Source: Calorimonas adulescens (lineage in GTDB: Bacteria > Bacillota > Thermoanaerobacteria > Thermoanaerobacterales > UBA4877). From it: DNA of 64,000 bases. Where the stretch lies: the NCBI RefSeq assembly GCF_008274215.1, contig NZ_VTPS01000013.1, forward strand, positions 21,493 to 85,492, written 5' to 3'. Below the pieces are notes generated by a model that did no database searches, had not been told where the DNA came from, and saw only the letters and a list, made by a program, of their open reading frames with translations. The translations under genes were made by a program, and so were the position numbers. Positions 44,960 through 54,697 of the stretch are shown here, in pieces. Positions within the stretch are counted from its first letter, which is position 1, and each line of letters begins with the position of its first letter.

Positions 44960-46471
44960 CTACTTATTTTCCTCAGCCATCCTGAAGACACTTACAAACC
45001 TTTCTTCATTGTTCTTTATCTCTTCACTGCTTGGTTGTAAAACATTGCTTAATATGATAACGATGATGAAATTCAAAATTAGCCCCCACATACCGGCTTG
45101 TATACCCATATACGAGGCATAACCGGCAAGATTCATCCCAATGGCAAGTACACCTCCGGTTATCATTCCCGATAAGATTGATGCCTTCGAGGCTTTCTGC
45201 CAGTATAGGCCCAATATTATGGCCGGTGCAACCTGTACAAGACCCTCAAACTTTATCTCTGTAAGCCTCCATATAGTTGTAGATGGCTCTAACACCAATA
45301 ATATACCTATTACTATTACAACTAAGTTAAACCATCTAGATATTGTTGTAGCTTTTGAATCACTTACATTTGGATTAATAAACCCTTTATAAAAGTCTTT
45401 TATCAGCATAGAGGTTATTGAAATCAAAACGCCGCTGGCTGTTGATAGCGTAGCCATTATTATACCGGTAAAAGATATGGTCATAGCCCAATAAGCTATA
45501 GGAGACTTTTGCATAATTGCATTTATCAAATATGGGACAACCTGTTCTGATTCCATCTCGCTTAAACCCGGAAATGCGGCAGCACACATAATACCAACTA
45601 ACACTAGAATAGTAGGTGTAATGAAAGTTAAAACAGCCATCCTTGTCAATGAACGTTTCACAACTTTTTCACTCTGTGATGCGTAAAATTGTTGTATTGA
45701 GCTAACATATAGAGATGCTCCCAGGCCAACCAATATCATAGTGCTGGCCCAGTTTAAAATTTTGCTTAAACTAACTGGCGGTAAAACCTTAGCTGGTTCG
45801 GATACGGCTAATGTTTGAACAGCACTGCCAATGCTTCCAAAATACACCCATCCAAATATCAACAGAAACAGAACGCCGAAGAACATGATGGCTCCCTGTA
45901 ACGCCTGAACAAGCATTGCACCCCTCATACCGCCTATCATTACGTATATTGTAATAACAGCACCTAAGAAAACCACGCCAACCCAGTAAGGTGTATTTGG
46001 GCTTACACCAGCAAAGAGTGTACCCGTTGCCTGTAACTGCTCCAGGAACTGTACAACAATACCCCACAAGAGAAATATGCCACCTATAAGACTCAACAGT
46101 TTTGAATTATACCTATCGTTCAGATAATCAACCACAGTTATATAATTGTATTTATGAGCCAATACAAAAAGCCTTGGGATAAAAAGCAGGTAAAATACAA
46201 CAACCATTACCATAAATATTGGATATACTAGTTGACTGAATCCAATCCTGTAAGCTCTTGCTGTGTACCCTATCATACTGTTGCCACTATACTGGGTGGC
46301 AAAAAGGCTAAACGCCAATACCATTGTACCTACTCCACGATTTGCAAGAAAGTAGTCTGACATACTTTCTCCACTTCTCTGTTTAAATGAATAATAGCCA
46401 AGATATAGCATTAAAGCTAACATAATAAACAGGAATATCATTCCACCTGTGCCAATTCCGAAATTACCCAT
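44960..46471 (-). CDS. sodium:solute symporter (SSS family)
   Basis: 503 residues with about 13 membrane segments. LANRGVGTMVLAFSLFATQY, GYTARAYRIGFSQLVYPIFM and YVMIGGMRGAMLVQALQGAI match SSS transporters (pantothenate/proline/monocarboxylate group). It probably imports the carboxylate degraded by the enzymes downstream. Its gene follows a small membrane protein as in other two-gene symporter units. Confidence 0.92.
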   Translation of the reverse strand: MGNFGIGTGGMIFLFIMLALMLYLGYYSFKQRSGESMSDYFLANRGVGTMVLAFSLFATQYSGNSMIGYTARAYRIGFSQLVYPIFMVMVVVFYLLFIPRLFVLAHKYNYITVVDYLNDRYNSKLLSLIGGIFLLWGIVVQFLEQLQATGTLFAGVSPNTPYWVGVVFLGAVITIYVMIGGMRGAMLVQALQGAIMFFGVLFLLIFGWVYFGSIGSAVQTLAVSEPAKVLPPVSLSKILNWASTMILVGLGASLYVSSIQQFYASQSEKVVKRSLTRMAVLTFITPTILVLVGIMCAAAFPGLSEMESEQVVPYLINAIMQKSPIAYWAMTISFTGIIMATLSTASGVLISITSMLIKDFYKGFINPNVSDSKATTISRWFNLVVIVIGILLVLEPSTTIWRLTEIKFEGLVQVAPAIILGLYWQKASKASILSGMITGGVLAIGMNLAGYASYMGIQAGMWGLILNFIIVIILSNVLQPSSEEIKNNEERFVSVFRMAEENK

Positions 46472-46486
46472 GTTATTTACACCTCC

Positions 46487-46702
46487 TTACTTTTTAATGA
46501 ACTTTTCGATGTCCCAATGATTACTGATTACGTAAATTATATAGCATACCAGACAGATATTAAGCAGAATGCTAAGCAGTCCCCACAAAGGTAGCCCAAA
46601 AACAAAAACTTCACCCCATGCCTTTGGCATATACCACGGGACCAATAGTACTACCAGAATTAAAAAACCTATCCAAACCGACCATTTCATTGGGTCTTTC
46701 AT
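46487..46702 (-). CDS. small two-helix membrane protein, symporter partner
   Basis: 71 residues from the ATG at 46702 (GGGAGGTG upstream). Two hydrophobic segments (about 7-25, WIGFLILVVLLVPW, and about 36-58, LLSILLNICLVCYIIYVI) and a basic end. First gene of the operon and 16 bp before the symporter. Small accessory subunits precede several SSS symporters. The family is not identified. Confidence 0.8.
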   Translation of the reverse strand: MKDPMKWSVWIGFLILVVLLVPWYMPKAWGEVFVFGLPLWGLLSILLNICLVCYIIYVISNHWDIEKFIKK

Positions 46703-46732
46703 AATGTTCACCTCCCTTCATATATAATAATC

Positions 46733-46748
46733 AGCAAAAATCGTGCCA
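46733..46748 (-). promoter_or_regulatory. consensus sigma-54 promoter of the carboxylate operon
   Basis: Minus strand TGGCACGATTTTTGCT: perfect TGGCAC-N5-TTGC. The start predicted near 46722 lies 20 bp before the first gene. The divergently placed activator binding region and the PrpR-type gene are directly upstream. Confidence 0.9.
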
Positions 46749-46773
46749 GGTTATAAACGCAGCAAACGCTTAC

Positions 46774-46827
46774 CATTTGTGTACAAATGTTTCAAATATG
46801 TTCCATTACGTTTCATATTGTTGAAAC
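46774..46827. promoter_or_regulatory. probable upstream activating sites for the PrpR-type activator
   Basis: Perfect inverted repeat GTTTCATATTGTTGAAAC (46810-46827), a further GTTTCA half site at 46789-46794, and the palindrome CATTTG-TGTA-CAAATG (46774-46789). These lie 26-80 bp upstream of the -24 element, the usual enhancer position. Confidence 0.6.
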
Positions 46828-46830
46828 TCA

Positions 46831-46862
46831 ATAAAAAAGACCTACTCGATTCCGTAGGTCTT
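46831..46862 (-). terminator. terminator overlapping the end of the PrpR-type gene
   Basis: On the minus strand AAGACCTAC, 8 bases, GTAGGTCTTTTTT. The stem includes the last codons and the stop of the regulator gene, separating it from the sigma-54-driven operon. Confidence 0.85.
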
Positions 46863-48731
46863 GAGTTTCCTCCACAATGTTGTCCTGCTTATGCCCAGTT
46901 TCCTTGCTGCTTTTTCCTTATTCCAGTTAGACTCATTTAATATTTCAAGTATCTGATTTATTTCTCTTTGTTCTCTATTTAAAGGTATTTCTTGTTTTAG
47001 TTTTTCCTTATATACACTATCAACAAGCTCTGTTTCTGACTTATTTTTAGTATTATCACTGTTGATCAAAACAGATAACCTTTTGAGTACATTCTGTAGT
47101 TCTCTTACATTTCCGTAGAACTCGTACCCTTGCAGTATTTTAAAAATCCTTTCCCATTTCTTTTCGTAAGCGCTATAAAGATTTGGGAAATTCGTGATAA
47201 TGAAATCCCTTGCAATTTCAGGTATGTCTGCTTTCCTTTCTCTCAATGGAGGTATGGTTAGTTCCAGCACACTCAATCTATAATAGAGGTCTTCTCTAAA
47301 ACGCCCTTCAACTACTTCCTTCCACAGATCTTTATTTGTGGCGGAGACTATCCTAACATCCACTGGTATAATCTTATCACTTCCCAGTCTCATAACCTCT
47401 TTTTCCTGGATAACCCTTAAGAGTCTTGACTGAAGACTCAAAGGGATTTCCGATATTTCGTCAAGAAATATAGTGCCATTATGGGCAAGTTCAAACAGCC
47501 CCATCTTACCCCCTTTTCTGGCTCCGGTAAATGCTCCCTCCTCATAGCCAAATAGTTCAGATTCCAAAAGGTTTTCAGGGAGTGCCGCACAGTTTACAGC
47601 CACAAATGCTTCATCTTTCCTTTCACTTTCATTGTGGATACTATGGGCAAACAGTTCCTTACCCGTACCAGACTCACCGGTTATAAGTATGGTGAAGTCA
47701 CTTCTTGCATATTGACGTGCAGTCTCAATACAATCACGTATCGGCCTTGAACTGCCCTTTATATCTTCAAAAGAATATTTTGATATCAATCCCTTAGAGT
47801 AAAGTTCTCTTCTTATCTTATGCTCTGCTTTCTGTATACTCTTAATATCCGAGAAAGTGGCTACTACACCCTTTACCTCATTTTCCACGATTATTGGAAT
47901 CCTGCTTGTCAAAATTATCCTATCTTTGACTTTCTGTATCTGGTCAATCTCTTCCTTCTTTGTAGATAACACATGGTTTAAACGTGTATTTTCTATTGTA
48001 TTATCCACTTTTTGGCCGACCACTTTTTCCCTTGGTATCTCCATTATTTTCTCTGCCATGGGATTGTATACCTGGATAACCCCCTTCTCATCAGTAGCAA
48101 TGATCCCGCTGTAAGCATAGTTCAGTATAGCATTGAGTTGATTTGACCTGTACTTTTCTTCTGTTATTGACTTCTGAATACAGAGGGCTTGAGCAATTGC
48201 ATTTTTTATACTATTTGATGAATAGATAAAAATTGAATGCAGACCAATTTCGTCGCAAAGGTCGCATACCAGACTGGAACCTATCACAGCATCGAAATTT
48301 TCCATTTTAATCTCATTTAAAAGTGTTTTAAGTTCATGATAATTTGAGTAGTACTTTTCATGTATCTCCACGTCAAGTATGCTTTTATAGTCCGACATCC
48401 TGGTAATAGGCTCTTTATAGGTAACTATAGCAATCTTTCTCCCAAATATTATGGCTTTAGAAAGGTTATCCATCATATCAAATCCTGAAATCTGTATTGG
48501 TACTATGGGCGCCTTCAGCTCTTCTTTTATTATTTGAAGGTTACTGCTTCCACTTACAAACACATCAACTCTACCTTCATTCCAGAGCTTTTCAGCAATG
48601 TTTTTTGTCTCTTCAAAGCTTGAATTTATTATAAGAAGTTTTCCCAGCTCATCTTCAGAAATCGAAGCCTTTATAGCCTCGGTAAGTCTGTCATAGCTCA
48701 TTACGGCTATCCTGGGCTCCACGTCTATCAC
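46842..48731 (-). CDS. PrpR-type sigma-54-dependent activator
   Basis: 629 residues. N-terminal PrpR-N sensor domain (about 1-180), a PAS domain (about 200-310; [20 protein letters not shown]), AAA+ domain with [24 protein letters not shown] and [19 protein letters not shown], and a C-terminal Fis-type helix-turn-helix ([18 protein letters not shown]). PrpR of enterobacteria senses 2-methylcitrate, consistent with a tricarboxylate or branched dicarboxylate inducer here. It starts with a GTG overlapping the peptidase stop. Confidence 0.93.
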   Translation of the reverse strand: MIDVEPRIAVMSYDRLTEAIKASISEDELGKLLIINSSFEETKNIAEKLWNEGRVDVFVSGSSNLQIIKEELKAPIVPIQISGFDMMDNLSKAIIFGRKIAIVTYKEPITRMSDYKSILDVEIHEKYYSNYHELKTLLNEIKMENFDAVIGSSLVCDLCDEIGLHSIFIYSSNSIKNAIAQALCIQKSITEEKYRSNQLNAILNYAYSGIIATDEKGVIQVYNPMAEKIMEIPREKVVGQKVDNTIENTRLNHVLSTKKEEIDQIQKVKDRIILTSRIPIIVENEVKGVVATFSDIKSIQKAEHKIRRELYSKGLISKYSFEDIKGSSRPIRDCIETARQYARSDFTILITGESGTGKELFAHSIHNESERKDEAFVAVNCAALPENLLESELFGYEEGAFTGARKGGKMGLFELAHNGTIFLDEISEIPLSLQSRLLRVIQEKEVMRLGSDKIIPVDVRIVSATNKDLWKEVVEGRFREDLYYRLSVLELTIPPLRERKADIPEIARDFIITNFPNLYSAYEKKWERIFKILQGYEFYGNVRELQNVLKRLSVLINSDNTKNKSETELVDSVYKEKLKQEIPLNREQREINQILEILNESNWNKEKAARKLGISRTTLWRKLKTYGIE

Positions 48732-49879
48732 TCCATAACCTTAATGATATATTCTTTAAAAAATTTTTCTTCCATCTGCAAAAGATCTCTGTCAAGGTTT
48801 TCTATAGTATCGGTATGCCAGTGATAATTGCCCAATCTTCCCTTCTCGTCTTTACCCAAAAAACTGATGGAACTGTATCCATATGCCATAGCAGGTAGAG
48901 AATCAGTTGGCAAGAGCAGGTTGTGCTGTTTTTGGATATCATGATATTTCACTTTCATATCCTCAGCTATCTTTAAGAGATTGCCACCTGCCCTTTTGTA
49001 GGCAAGCATTCCTTCACCTTCAAGGTATGTAATCTTTCCTGTGCCAAGGTTATCCAGTATTATAAATGAGGTATTTTCTTTGTCCAGCTGTCCTTTATAC
49101 CTCTTTATGAAGGCCCTCATTCCCCTTTCACCAACCTCTTCGCAGCCTGTAAAGAGGAACATCAGGTTTACATTACCGGGGTAATCCGCCTTATTCTTTA
49201 TGTAGTCCTCTGCCAGATAGAGGGCCAGGCCAACCCCTGTGCCGTTGTCATTGGCCCCCGGTGTGTATTTGCCAGTCACCCATGCCGCAAAAAATACCAC
49301 AAGGCCGATAAATGAAATCACCAAACCCATAATGAGCGGCCACCTCACCACTGGCATAAATATTCGTATCAGTATGCCTGCTGGCACAAGGCCAAAGCCT
49401 ATATAATTGATGTGGTAAAAGGTCTCGAGGTGATCAACAAAGGACGGATGAAAGAGAAAGCTCCCTCTTTGCGTATCATAGTGTGCAGATACTATGACAT
49501 TCTTACTAGCTTTAGTGTCCGGCAGGGTAAATATGTTATATGATACCCTCTTAGGAAGGATATTGGTCTCAATGGCCAGGCCACTTGTTTCAACAATAAG
49601 TGGCAAAAACAACAAAAGGCAAAATACAAACAAGATCAAATATGTGGCTGTGTTATACACGTTTAAAGAAAGATACCCTAAAACCACAAGAGGTATTCCC
49701 ACTTCCAAAGGTATTGCATAAAGTGTATCAGGAGGCGACTTAAATTCCTGAACATTTACCTTATACCCCATAGAGGTAAGTTCCCTGCTTATTATACCGC
49801 AGGCTTCATGTTCATATCTTGTCCCCGACCCTCTATGTGGAAAAGAACATATTTTCTTGATATATTCAAAGCTATCCAT
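48728..49879 (-). CDS. membrane-anchored M28-family metallopeptidase
   Basis: 383 residues. Zinc ligands occur in [42 protein letters not shown] and the late [13 protein letters not shown], the aminopeptidase (M28) pattern. Two membrane regions (about 52-110 and 165-215) interrupt the domain. It overlaps the PrpR-type gene by 4 bp. Its link to carboxylate degradation is unclear and may only be shared transcription. Confidence 0.85.
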   Translation of the reverse strand: MDSFEYIKKICSFPHRGSGTRYEHEACGIISRELTSMGYKVNVQEFKSPPDTLYAIPLEVGIPLVVLGYLSLNVYNTATYLILFVFCLLLFLPLIVETSGLAIETNILPKRVSYNIFTLPDTKASKNVIVSAHYDTQRGSFLFHPSFVDHLETFYHINYIGFGLVPAGILIRIFMPVVRWPLIMGLVISFIGLVVFFAAWVTGKYTPGANDNGTGVGLALYLAEDYIKNKADYPGNVNLMFLFTGCEEVGERGMRAFIKRYKGQLDKENTSFIILDNLGTGKITYLEGEGMLAYKRAGGNLLKIAEDMKVKYHDIQKQHNLLLPTDSLPAMAYGYSSISFLGKDEKGRLGNYHWHTDTIENLDRDLLQMEEKFFKEYIIKVME

Positions 49880-50092
49880 TTTTCAATTCTCCTTTTTTAA
49901 ACATCATTAATATGTTAATTCGATATATCCGTGTATATTCCTGCTAAAAATATTTTCAAACAAAACAGGCTTCTGCTTTTCCCATAAATGCAGTGAAAGC
50001 GTAAACACAATATACAGACAGTGATTCCATAATTGACGAATTAATAAACTTTTACCACAATATTGCGGTAGCAAAAATATCGTTTTCCTGTA

Positions 50093-50120
50093 TTGATTAA
50101 TTAGGATTATTCGATATAAT
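50093..50120 (+). promoter_or_regulatory. sigma-A promoter of the MtlR-type/PTS operon
   Basis: TTGATT, 16 bases, TATAAT, located 67 bp before the regulator's ATG in an otherwise gene-free 300-bp gap. Confidence 0.55.
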
Positions 50121-50157
50121 CTATTATGAACGAAGAGGTAAATTAGTAAAGTAACTA

Positions 50158-50172
50158 CCACATTATATGTGG
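50158..50172. promoter_or_regulatory. inverted repeat in the leader of the MtlR-type gene
   Basis: CCACAT-TAT-ATGTGG, perfect arms, directly upstream of the ribosome-binding site (AAGGTGGTG). It could be an operator or a short leader hairpin affecting translation. Confidence 0.45.
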
Positions 50173-50186
50173 CAAGGTGGTGAATC

Positions 50187-52160
50187 ATGACAAACAGGCT
50201 CCCCAGCATAGTAAAAATACTGCTGAACAGTAGAGTACCGGTCACCGTAGACTTTATAGCCAAGGAACTCGGCGTGTCAAACAAAACCATACGAAATGAC
50301 CTAAAGACACTTGAAGACTATTTGCAAAAACGTGGACTTAGTCTTAAAAAACGTCCAGGTATAGGAGTCTCTATTGAAGGAAGTGAAAAAGGCAAGGCTG
50401 CATTAAATAACGAAGTGACTGCAGGTGCTGCACTTCCCAAATCACATACACCCGAGTCAAGGAAGCTCTTTATCTTGAAATGCCTCCTTTTGAGTAAAGG
50501 AAGTATAACCATAAAGCAGTTGTCCGAATTGATGTATGTAAGCAAGGTAACCATACAAAAGGACTTAAATGATGTGGAAGAGTGGCTTCAGAGGTTTAAT
50601 CTCTCACTTTTAAAAAAGACCAATTATGGCATAGAGGTGGTCGGTGATGAAGAAAACGTACGAAATGCAATGGCTAATCTTATTGCCATGACTGAAAATG
50701 AAGATAATTTAAAAGAGTTATTGTATAATGAAGCCACATTTCGTATTGATTATAGAACTATCGAAAAACTTAGAGAGCTTATAGATCTTGACTATGTAAG
50801 CATCGAAAAAATAATTACACATGCCGAAGAAAAGTTAGGATTCAGGTTCTCCGACGAGGCTTATTCAAGCCTTTTAATACATTTAGCCATAGCTATAGAC
50901 AGGGTGAGAAAAAACAAGGATATCCAATTGTCTAACGATGTCTTGAATGACCTCAAGCAGAAAAGGGATTACCCCGTTGCCAGAGAAATCGCATCCATGA
51001 CTGAGAGAGCTTTTAATATAAAGCTTCCAGAATCCGAGGTTGGGTATATACTCCTTCATATACTTGGCGCAAAAATGCAGCAAGGGAAATCCTTAGAAGT
51101 GGACCTTTCTTTCTATGATGAAAGAAATGAAGACATCGCCATGACAATGGCCAAAGAGATTATTGAGATCGCCCAGCGTTCATTGGCAATGGATTTCAGC
51201 AGTGATAAGCTGCTCCTGAATGGCCTTATACTGCATCTTCAGCCTACAATAAACAGGCTGAAATATGGACTCAGTTTGAGAAATCCAATATTAAATGAAA
51301 TAAAGTCCAACTATCCTGAAATATTCGGCGTCGCCTGGATGACAAGTGTTGTCTTTGAAAAATACCTTGGGAAAAATATTGGTGAGGAAGAAATAGGATA
51401 TATAGCTCTCCACATTGGAGCTGCAGTAGAAAGGGCAAAGAAGCCTTTGCGTACGCTTGTAGTATGCACAAGCGGCATAGGCACCTCCCAGCTTCTTGCG
51501 GCTAGATTGGAAAAAAGCTTCAAGCAGTTAGAAATTGTAGATGTTATATCCTCCATAGCCCTCACAGAACGGCCTCTTGATGATATAGACATTGTAATAT
51601 CAACGGTACCTGTAGAGTGCTCTAAGCCAGTAATAACAATAAACCCCATACTATCAAGCATAGACATAAAAATGTTAGAAAATTTTATTGAGACCATGTG
51701 CAAAAAGAATTATTCACATCTTAGACACACACTACCTGTAGAGGTCCTGGAATGCCAGAGATCATATAGAAATAAAGAGGAAGTAATAACCAGTATGTAT
51801 AACAGTTTATATGCCAGCGGTTATGTTAAAAAGGGATATTTAGAGGCTATGCTGCAGCGAGAGAAAATTGGCCCAACTACAATAGGCAACGGTGTTGCAA
51901 TGCCACACGGCTCTCCAGAACTTGTAAATAAGAGTATACTCGCCGTGACCACACTACAAGATCCTGTCTCATGGGAAGATGACAAGGTAGATGTTGTCTT
52001 CATGGTATGTATAGCTAAAGACGATGTAGATAAAGCAAGAACAATTTTTAAAGGGCTTTATGAAATTATTGATTCCAGTCAAACACTCAACCTTCTTAGA
52101 AAAGCTAAGAATCGAGATGAAATTATAAGGATATTGGAGGACGGCAACAATGCTTATTGA
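50187..52160 (+). CDS. MtlR/LicR-type PTS-controlled transcriptional activator
   Basis: 657 residues. Two N-terminal helix-turn-helix units (VDFIAKELGVSNKTIRNDLK, ITIKQLSELMYVSKVTIQKD), two PTS-regulation domains (about 180-400), an EIIB-Gat-like domain with VVCTSGIGTSQLLAARLEKS, and a C-terminal EIIA-Fru-like domain with GNGVAMPHGSPELVNKS. Regulators of this layout activate mannitol or oligo-beta-glucoside operons and are controlled by phosphorylation. It overlaps the EIIA gene, so it is cotranscribed with the PTS it controls. Confidence 0.93.
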   Translation: MTNRLPSIVKILLNSRVPVTVDFIAKELGVSNKTIRNDLKTLEDYLQKRGLSLKKRPGIGVSIEGSEKGKAALNNEVTAGAALPKSHTPESRKLFILKCLLLSKGSITIKQLSELMYVSKVTIQKDLNDVEEWLQRFNLSLLKKTNYGIEVVGDEENVRNAMANLIAMTENEDNLKELLYNEATFRIDYRTIEKLRELIDLDYVSIEKIITHAEEKLGFRFSDEAYSSLLIHLAIAIDRVRKNKDIQLSNDVLNDLKQKRDYPVAREIASMTERAFNIKLPESEVGYILLHILGAKMQQGKSLEVDLSFYDERNEDIAMTMAKEIIEIAQRSLAMDFSSDKLLLNGLILHLQPTINRLKYGLSLRNPILNEIKSNYPEIFGVAWMTSVVFEKYLGKNIGEEEIGYIALHIGAAVERAKKPLRTLVVCTSGIGTSQLLAARLEKSFKQLEIVDVISSIALTERPLDDIDIVISTVPVECSKPVITINPILSSIDIKMLENFIETMCKKNYSHLRHTLPVEVLECQRSYRNKEEVITSMYNSLYASGYVKKGYLEAMLQREKIGPTTIGNGVAMPHGSPELVNKSILAVTTLQDPVSWEDDKVDVVFMVCIAKDDVDKARTIFKGLYEIIDSSQTLNLLRKAKNRDEIIRILEDGNNAY

Positions 52161-52596
52161 ACAAAATCTCATAGAGCTGGATTTAAAAGCAAAAAACAGA
52201 GATGAAGCTATTGAGGAACTGTCCAATATGGCTTTCAAAGCAGAAAAAATCTCATCAGTAGAAGAGTTTATGAACAGCGTGTTAGAAAGAGAAAAATCAT
52301 ATACCACTGGTGTTGGTAATGGTATAGCCATACCCCATGGTAAATGCGATGCTGTAAAGGAGGTGACTGTGGTCTTTGGTCGTTCAAATTGTGGAATAGA
52401 GTGGGATTCATTAGACGGCAAACCAGTGTATCTTGTTTTTCTCTTAGGCATTCCAACCGAAAATGCCGAAAATACCCATTTAAAAATTCTGTCACAACTT
52501 TCCCGAAAATTGATGGACGAAAATTTTGTCCAGACGTTAAAAGCCGCTTCTTCAAAAGACGAGATTTTATATGTCCTGAATGAAATCTCTAAATAA
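52150..52596 (+). CDS. PTS EIIA, fructose/mannitol type
   Basis: 148 residues. Phosphorylation histidine in GVGNGIAIPHGKCDAVKEV, then VYLVFLLGIPTENAENTHLK. It overlaps the regulator by 11 bp. It passes phosphate to the separate EIIB encoded at 53732. Confidence 0.93.
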   Translation: MLIEQNLIELDLKAKNRDEAIEELSNMAFKAEKISSVEEFMNSVLEREKSYTTGVGNGIAIPHGKCDAVKEVTVVFGRSNCGIEWDSLDGKPVYLVFLLGIPTENAENTHLKILSQLSRKLMDENFVQTLKAASSKDEILYVLNEISK

Positions 52597-52632
52597 AATT
52601 TAAATTAATATTATTTAAGGAGGTAGTTATAA

Positions 52633-53679
52633 ATGAAAGAGGAATTAAAAAGGGTCAGAGAATACCTCATGACAGGTGTCTCTTACATGATTCCAATAGT
52701 TGTAATTGGTGGTGTACTGATAGCTTTTTCTATCGCCTTAAGCGGCGTACAGGAGGGCCAGGGAGCCGTAGTTACAAACCCCTTCTTGAAATCAATGATG
52801 GATATCGGCAATGCAGCATTCTCCATGATGGTCCCTGTCCTCGCTGGATTTATAGCTTATGGTATAGCCGATAGGCCAGGTATAGCCCCAGGGCTTGTTG
52901 GCGGTGTACTGGCAAACCAATTAAAAGCCGGGTTTTTGGGTGGTATTATAGCTGGTTTCATAGCAGGATATGTCGCAAGATGGGTTAAGAGCTGGAAAGT
53001 GCCTAAAAATTTGCGTCCCATAATGCCAATATTTGTAATACCTCTTGTATCTGCTCTTATTGTTGGCTATCTTATGATTTACGTACTGGGCAACCCCATA
53101 AGTTATGCTATGGAATCGATGACAGCCTGGCTTAAATCCATGAGCACCGGTAATGCCGTTATACTGGCTATGATAACAGGAGCAATGATAGCATTCGACA
53201 TGGGTGGACCTGTCAACAAGGTCGCATTCATGTTTGGCAGTGCAATGATTGCCGAGGGTATATATACAGTGATGGGGCCAATAGCTGCGGCTATATGCAC
53301 TCCTCCACTTGGAATGGGCCTGGCCACATTACTCGCACCTAAAAAGTATACAAAGACAGAAAGGGAGGCAGGATATGGTGCCCTTGCAATGGGCATGATA
53401 GGTATAACAGAAGGTGCTATCCCCTTCGCTGCCGCTGACCCCATACGTGTAATACCCTCAATCATGATAGGGTCATCTGTGGCCGCAGCAGTCGCTGCAA
53501 TAGGGAAAGTGGGCGACCATGCACCTCATGGCGGACCAATAGTCCTGCCCGTAGTCGATAATAAGCTCATGTTTATTGTAGCAATACTGATAGGTACTGT
53601 GGTTACGGCAATTTTGGTGAATGCATTGAAAAAACCGGTAACTGATGATATTTCTGCAGAAGATGAAGCTGTAGAATAG
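52633..53679 (+). CDS. PTS fructose-type EIIC permease
   Basis: 348 residues, about nine membrane segments, starting EELKRVREYLMTGVSYMIPI as in EIIC-Fru; AFDMGGPVNKVAFMFG and GITEGAIPFAAADPIRVIPS are diagnostic. A free-standing EIIC, with A and B on separate genes, resembles mannosylglycerate/fructose-type systems. No sugar-phosphate kinase is nearby, so the substrate is uncertain. Confidence 0.93.
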   Translation: MKEELKRVREYLMTGVSYMIPIVVIGGVLIAFSIALSGVQEGQGAVVTNPFLKSMMDIGNAAFSMMVPVLAGFIAYGIADRPGIAPGLVGGVLANQLKAGFLGGIIAGFIAGYVARWVKSWKVPKNLRPIMPIFVIPLVSALIVGYLMIYVLGNPISYAMESMTAWLKSMSTGNAVILAMITGAMIAFDMGGPVNKVAFMFGSAMIAEGIYTVMGPIAAAICTPPLGMGLATLLAPKKYTKTEREAGYGALAMGMIGITEGAIPFAAADPIRVIPSIMIGSSVAAAVAAIGKVGDHAPHGGPIVLPVVDNKLMFIVAILIGTVVTAILVNALKKPVTDDISAEDEAVE

Positions 53680-53731
53680 AAATTATGCTATAATATAACT
53701 TGATAATTATATAAAAACTGAGGGTGATACA

Positions 53732-54043
53732 ATGAATATAGTAGCTGTTACAGCATGTCCAACAGGTATTGCACACACCTATATGGCAGCCGAGTCATTA
53801 GAAAAAGCAGCAAAGTCCATGGGCCATAAAATAAAAGTGGAAACTCAGGGATCAATAGGTATTGAAAACAAGATAACACAAAAGGATGTTGAACAAGCAG
53901 ATGTAGTAATATTTGCTGCTGATGTTGCTGTAAAGGAAGAATTCAGATTTAAAGGCAAACCAATATACAAGGTTGAAGCACAAAAAGCCATTAAAAGTGG
54001 AAAGGCTGTCATAGAAGAGGCGATAAAATCACTATCATCGTAA
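53732..54043 (+). CDS. PTS fructose-type EIIB
   Basis: 103 residues. Active-site cysteine in AVTACPTGIAHTYMAAE and the typical IKVETQGSIGIENKI and DVVIFAADVAV. A TATAAT-like sequence in the 50-bp gap upstream may only reflect A/T content. Confidence 0.94.
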   Translation: MNIVAVTACPTGIAHTYMAAESLEKAAKSMGHKIKVETQGSIGIENKITQKDVEQADVVIFAADVAVKEEFRFKGKPIYKVEAQKAIKSGKAVIEEAIKSLSS

Positions 54044-54049
54044 AGATAG

Positions 54050-54092
54050 TTGGGGCTGCAGTTCAGTTTGAGTTACAGTCCCAATTTATTAT
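54050..54092 (+). terminator. terminator of the fructose-type PTS operon
   Basis: TTGGGGCTG, a 17-base loop, CAGTCCCAA, then TTTATTATTTT, directly after the EIIB stop. The following gap to 54310 holds no further gene. Confidence 0.65.
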
Positions 54093-54310
54093 TTTAAAGC
54101 TATTTCTCAGCGTCATTAGAAGATTTTACATCCCCTTTTTGATAATTCCTGCATTAAAATTATTTATCAAGTGGGACAATCTTATGCCACTCTATAAATA
54201 CCATCGCAAAAATTTTTAATTCATTTTTCGCCATTACCAGCTCCATACATAGAAAGCCATCTATTGAACAAAATAATTATGAGCAAACTTTATATGGAGG
54301 AGTTGATAAC

Positions 54311-54598
54311 TTGGCGAAAAATTATAGAAACAGTAACAGAAATAATGACAACTTAAATCACATCCCAAAACATGATGATCGTTCTGACAACGTAGAAAAA
54401 CTTCAAGATATGATACATGACACCATAGAAAACTATCGTGAGGCAGAAGACTACATCAAGCTTCATGCCGAGGAGCTAAGTAAAGAAGAGATTGACAGGA
54501 TAAAAGAAAAGAATCGTCACCGTTTGGAAAGCATACATGGTATGAGGGATGAAATAGCAGACGAAGTAGATAATAAAGGAGATATGGGCAACAGATGA
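54311..54598 (+). CDS. tlp: Tlp-family small acid-soluble spore protein
   Basis: 95 residues. The Tlp signature is clear: DDRSDNVEKLQDMIHDTIEN, then EEIDRIKEKNRHRLESI and MRDEIADE. A TTG start follows TGGAGG. Tlp proteins are made in the forespore. The N-terminus (KNYRNSNRNNDNLNHIP) is longer and Asn-rich compared with Bacillus Tlp. The gene shows that the host sporulates. It lies alone between operons. Confidence 0.92.
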   Translation: MAKNYRNSNRNNDNLNHIPKHDDRSDNVEKLQDMIHDTIENYREAEDYIKLHAEELSKEEIDRIKEKNRHRLESIHGMRDEIADEVDNKGDMGNR

Positions 54599-54697
54599 AT
54601 GGGAGGGGCAAGATGTCTCTCCCTGATATAGAGCACAACAATAAAACATGTTCATACAATTTCTCCCCGTCTCATAATCAGAAATAAAAATATATGG

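Noticed and set aside
34196..50000. TGCAGTGAAAGC occurs at 34198-34209 and 49989-50000, both near PTS regulator starts
   Set aside because: Only a 12-bp match with different orientation relative to the two genes; could be chance in this much sequence.
53690..53731. TATAAT-like sequence before the Fru-type EIIB
   Set aside because: No matching -35 element, and the gene is inside an operon; A/T richness explains it.
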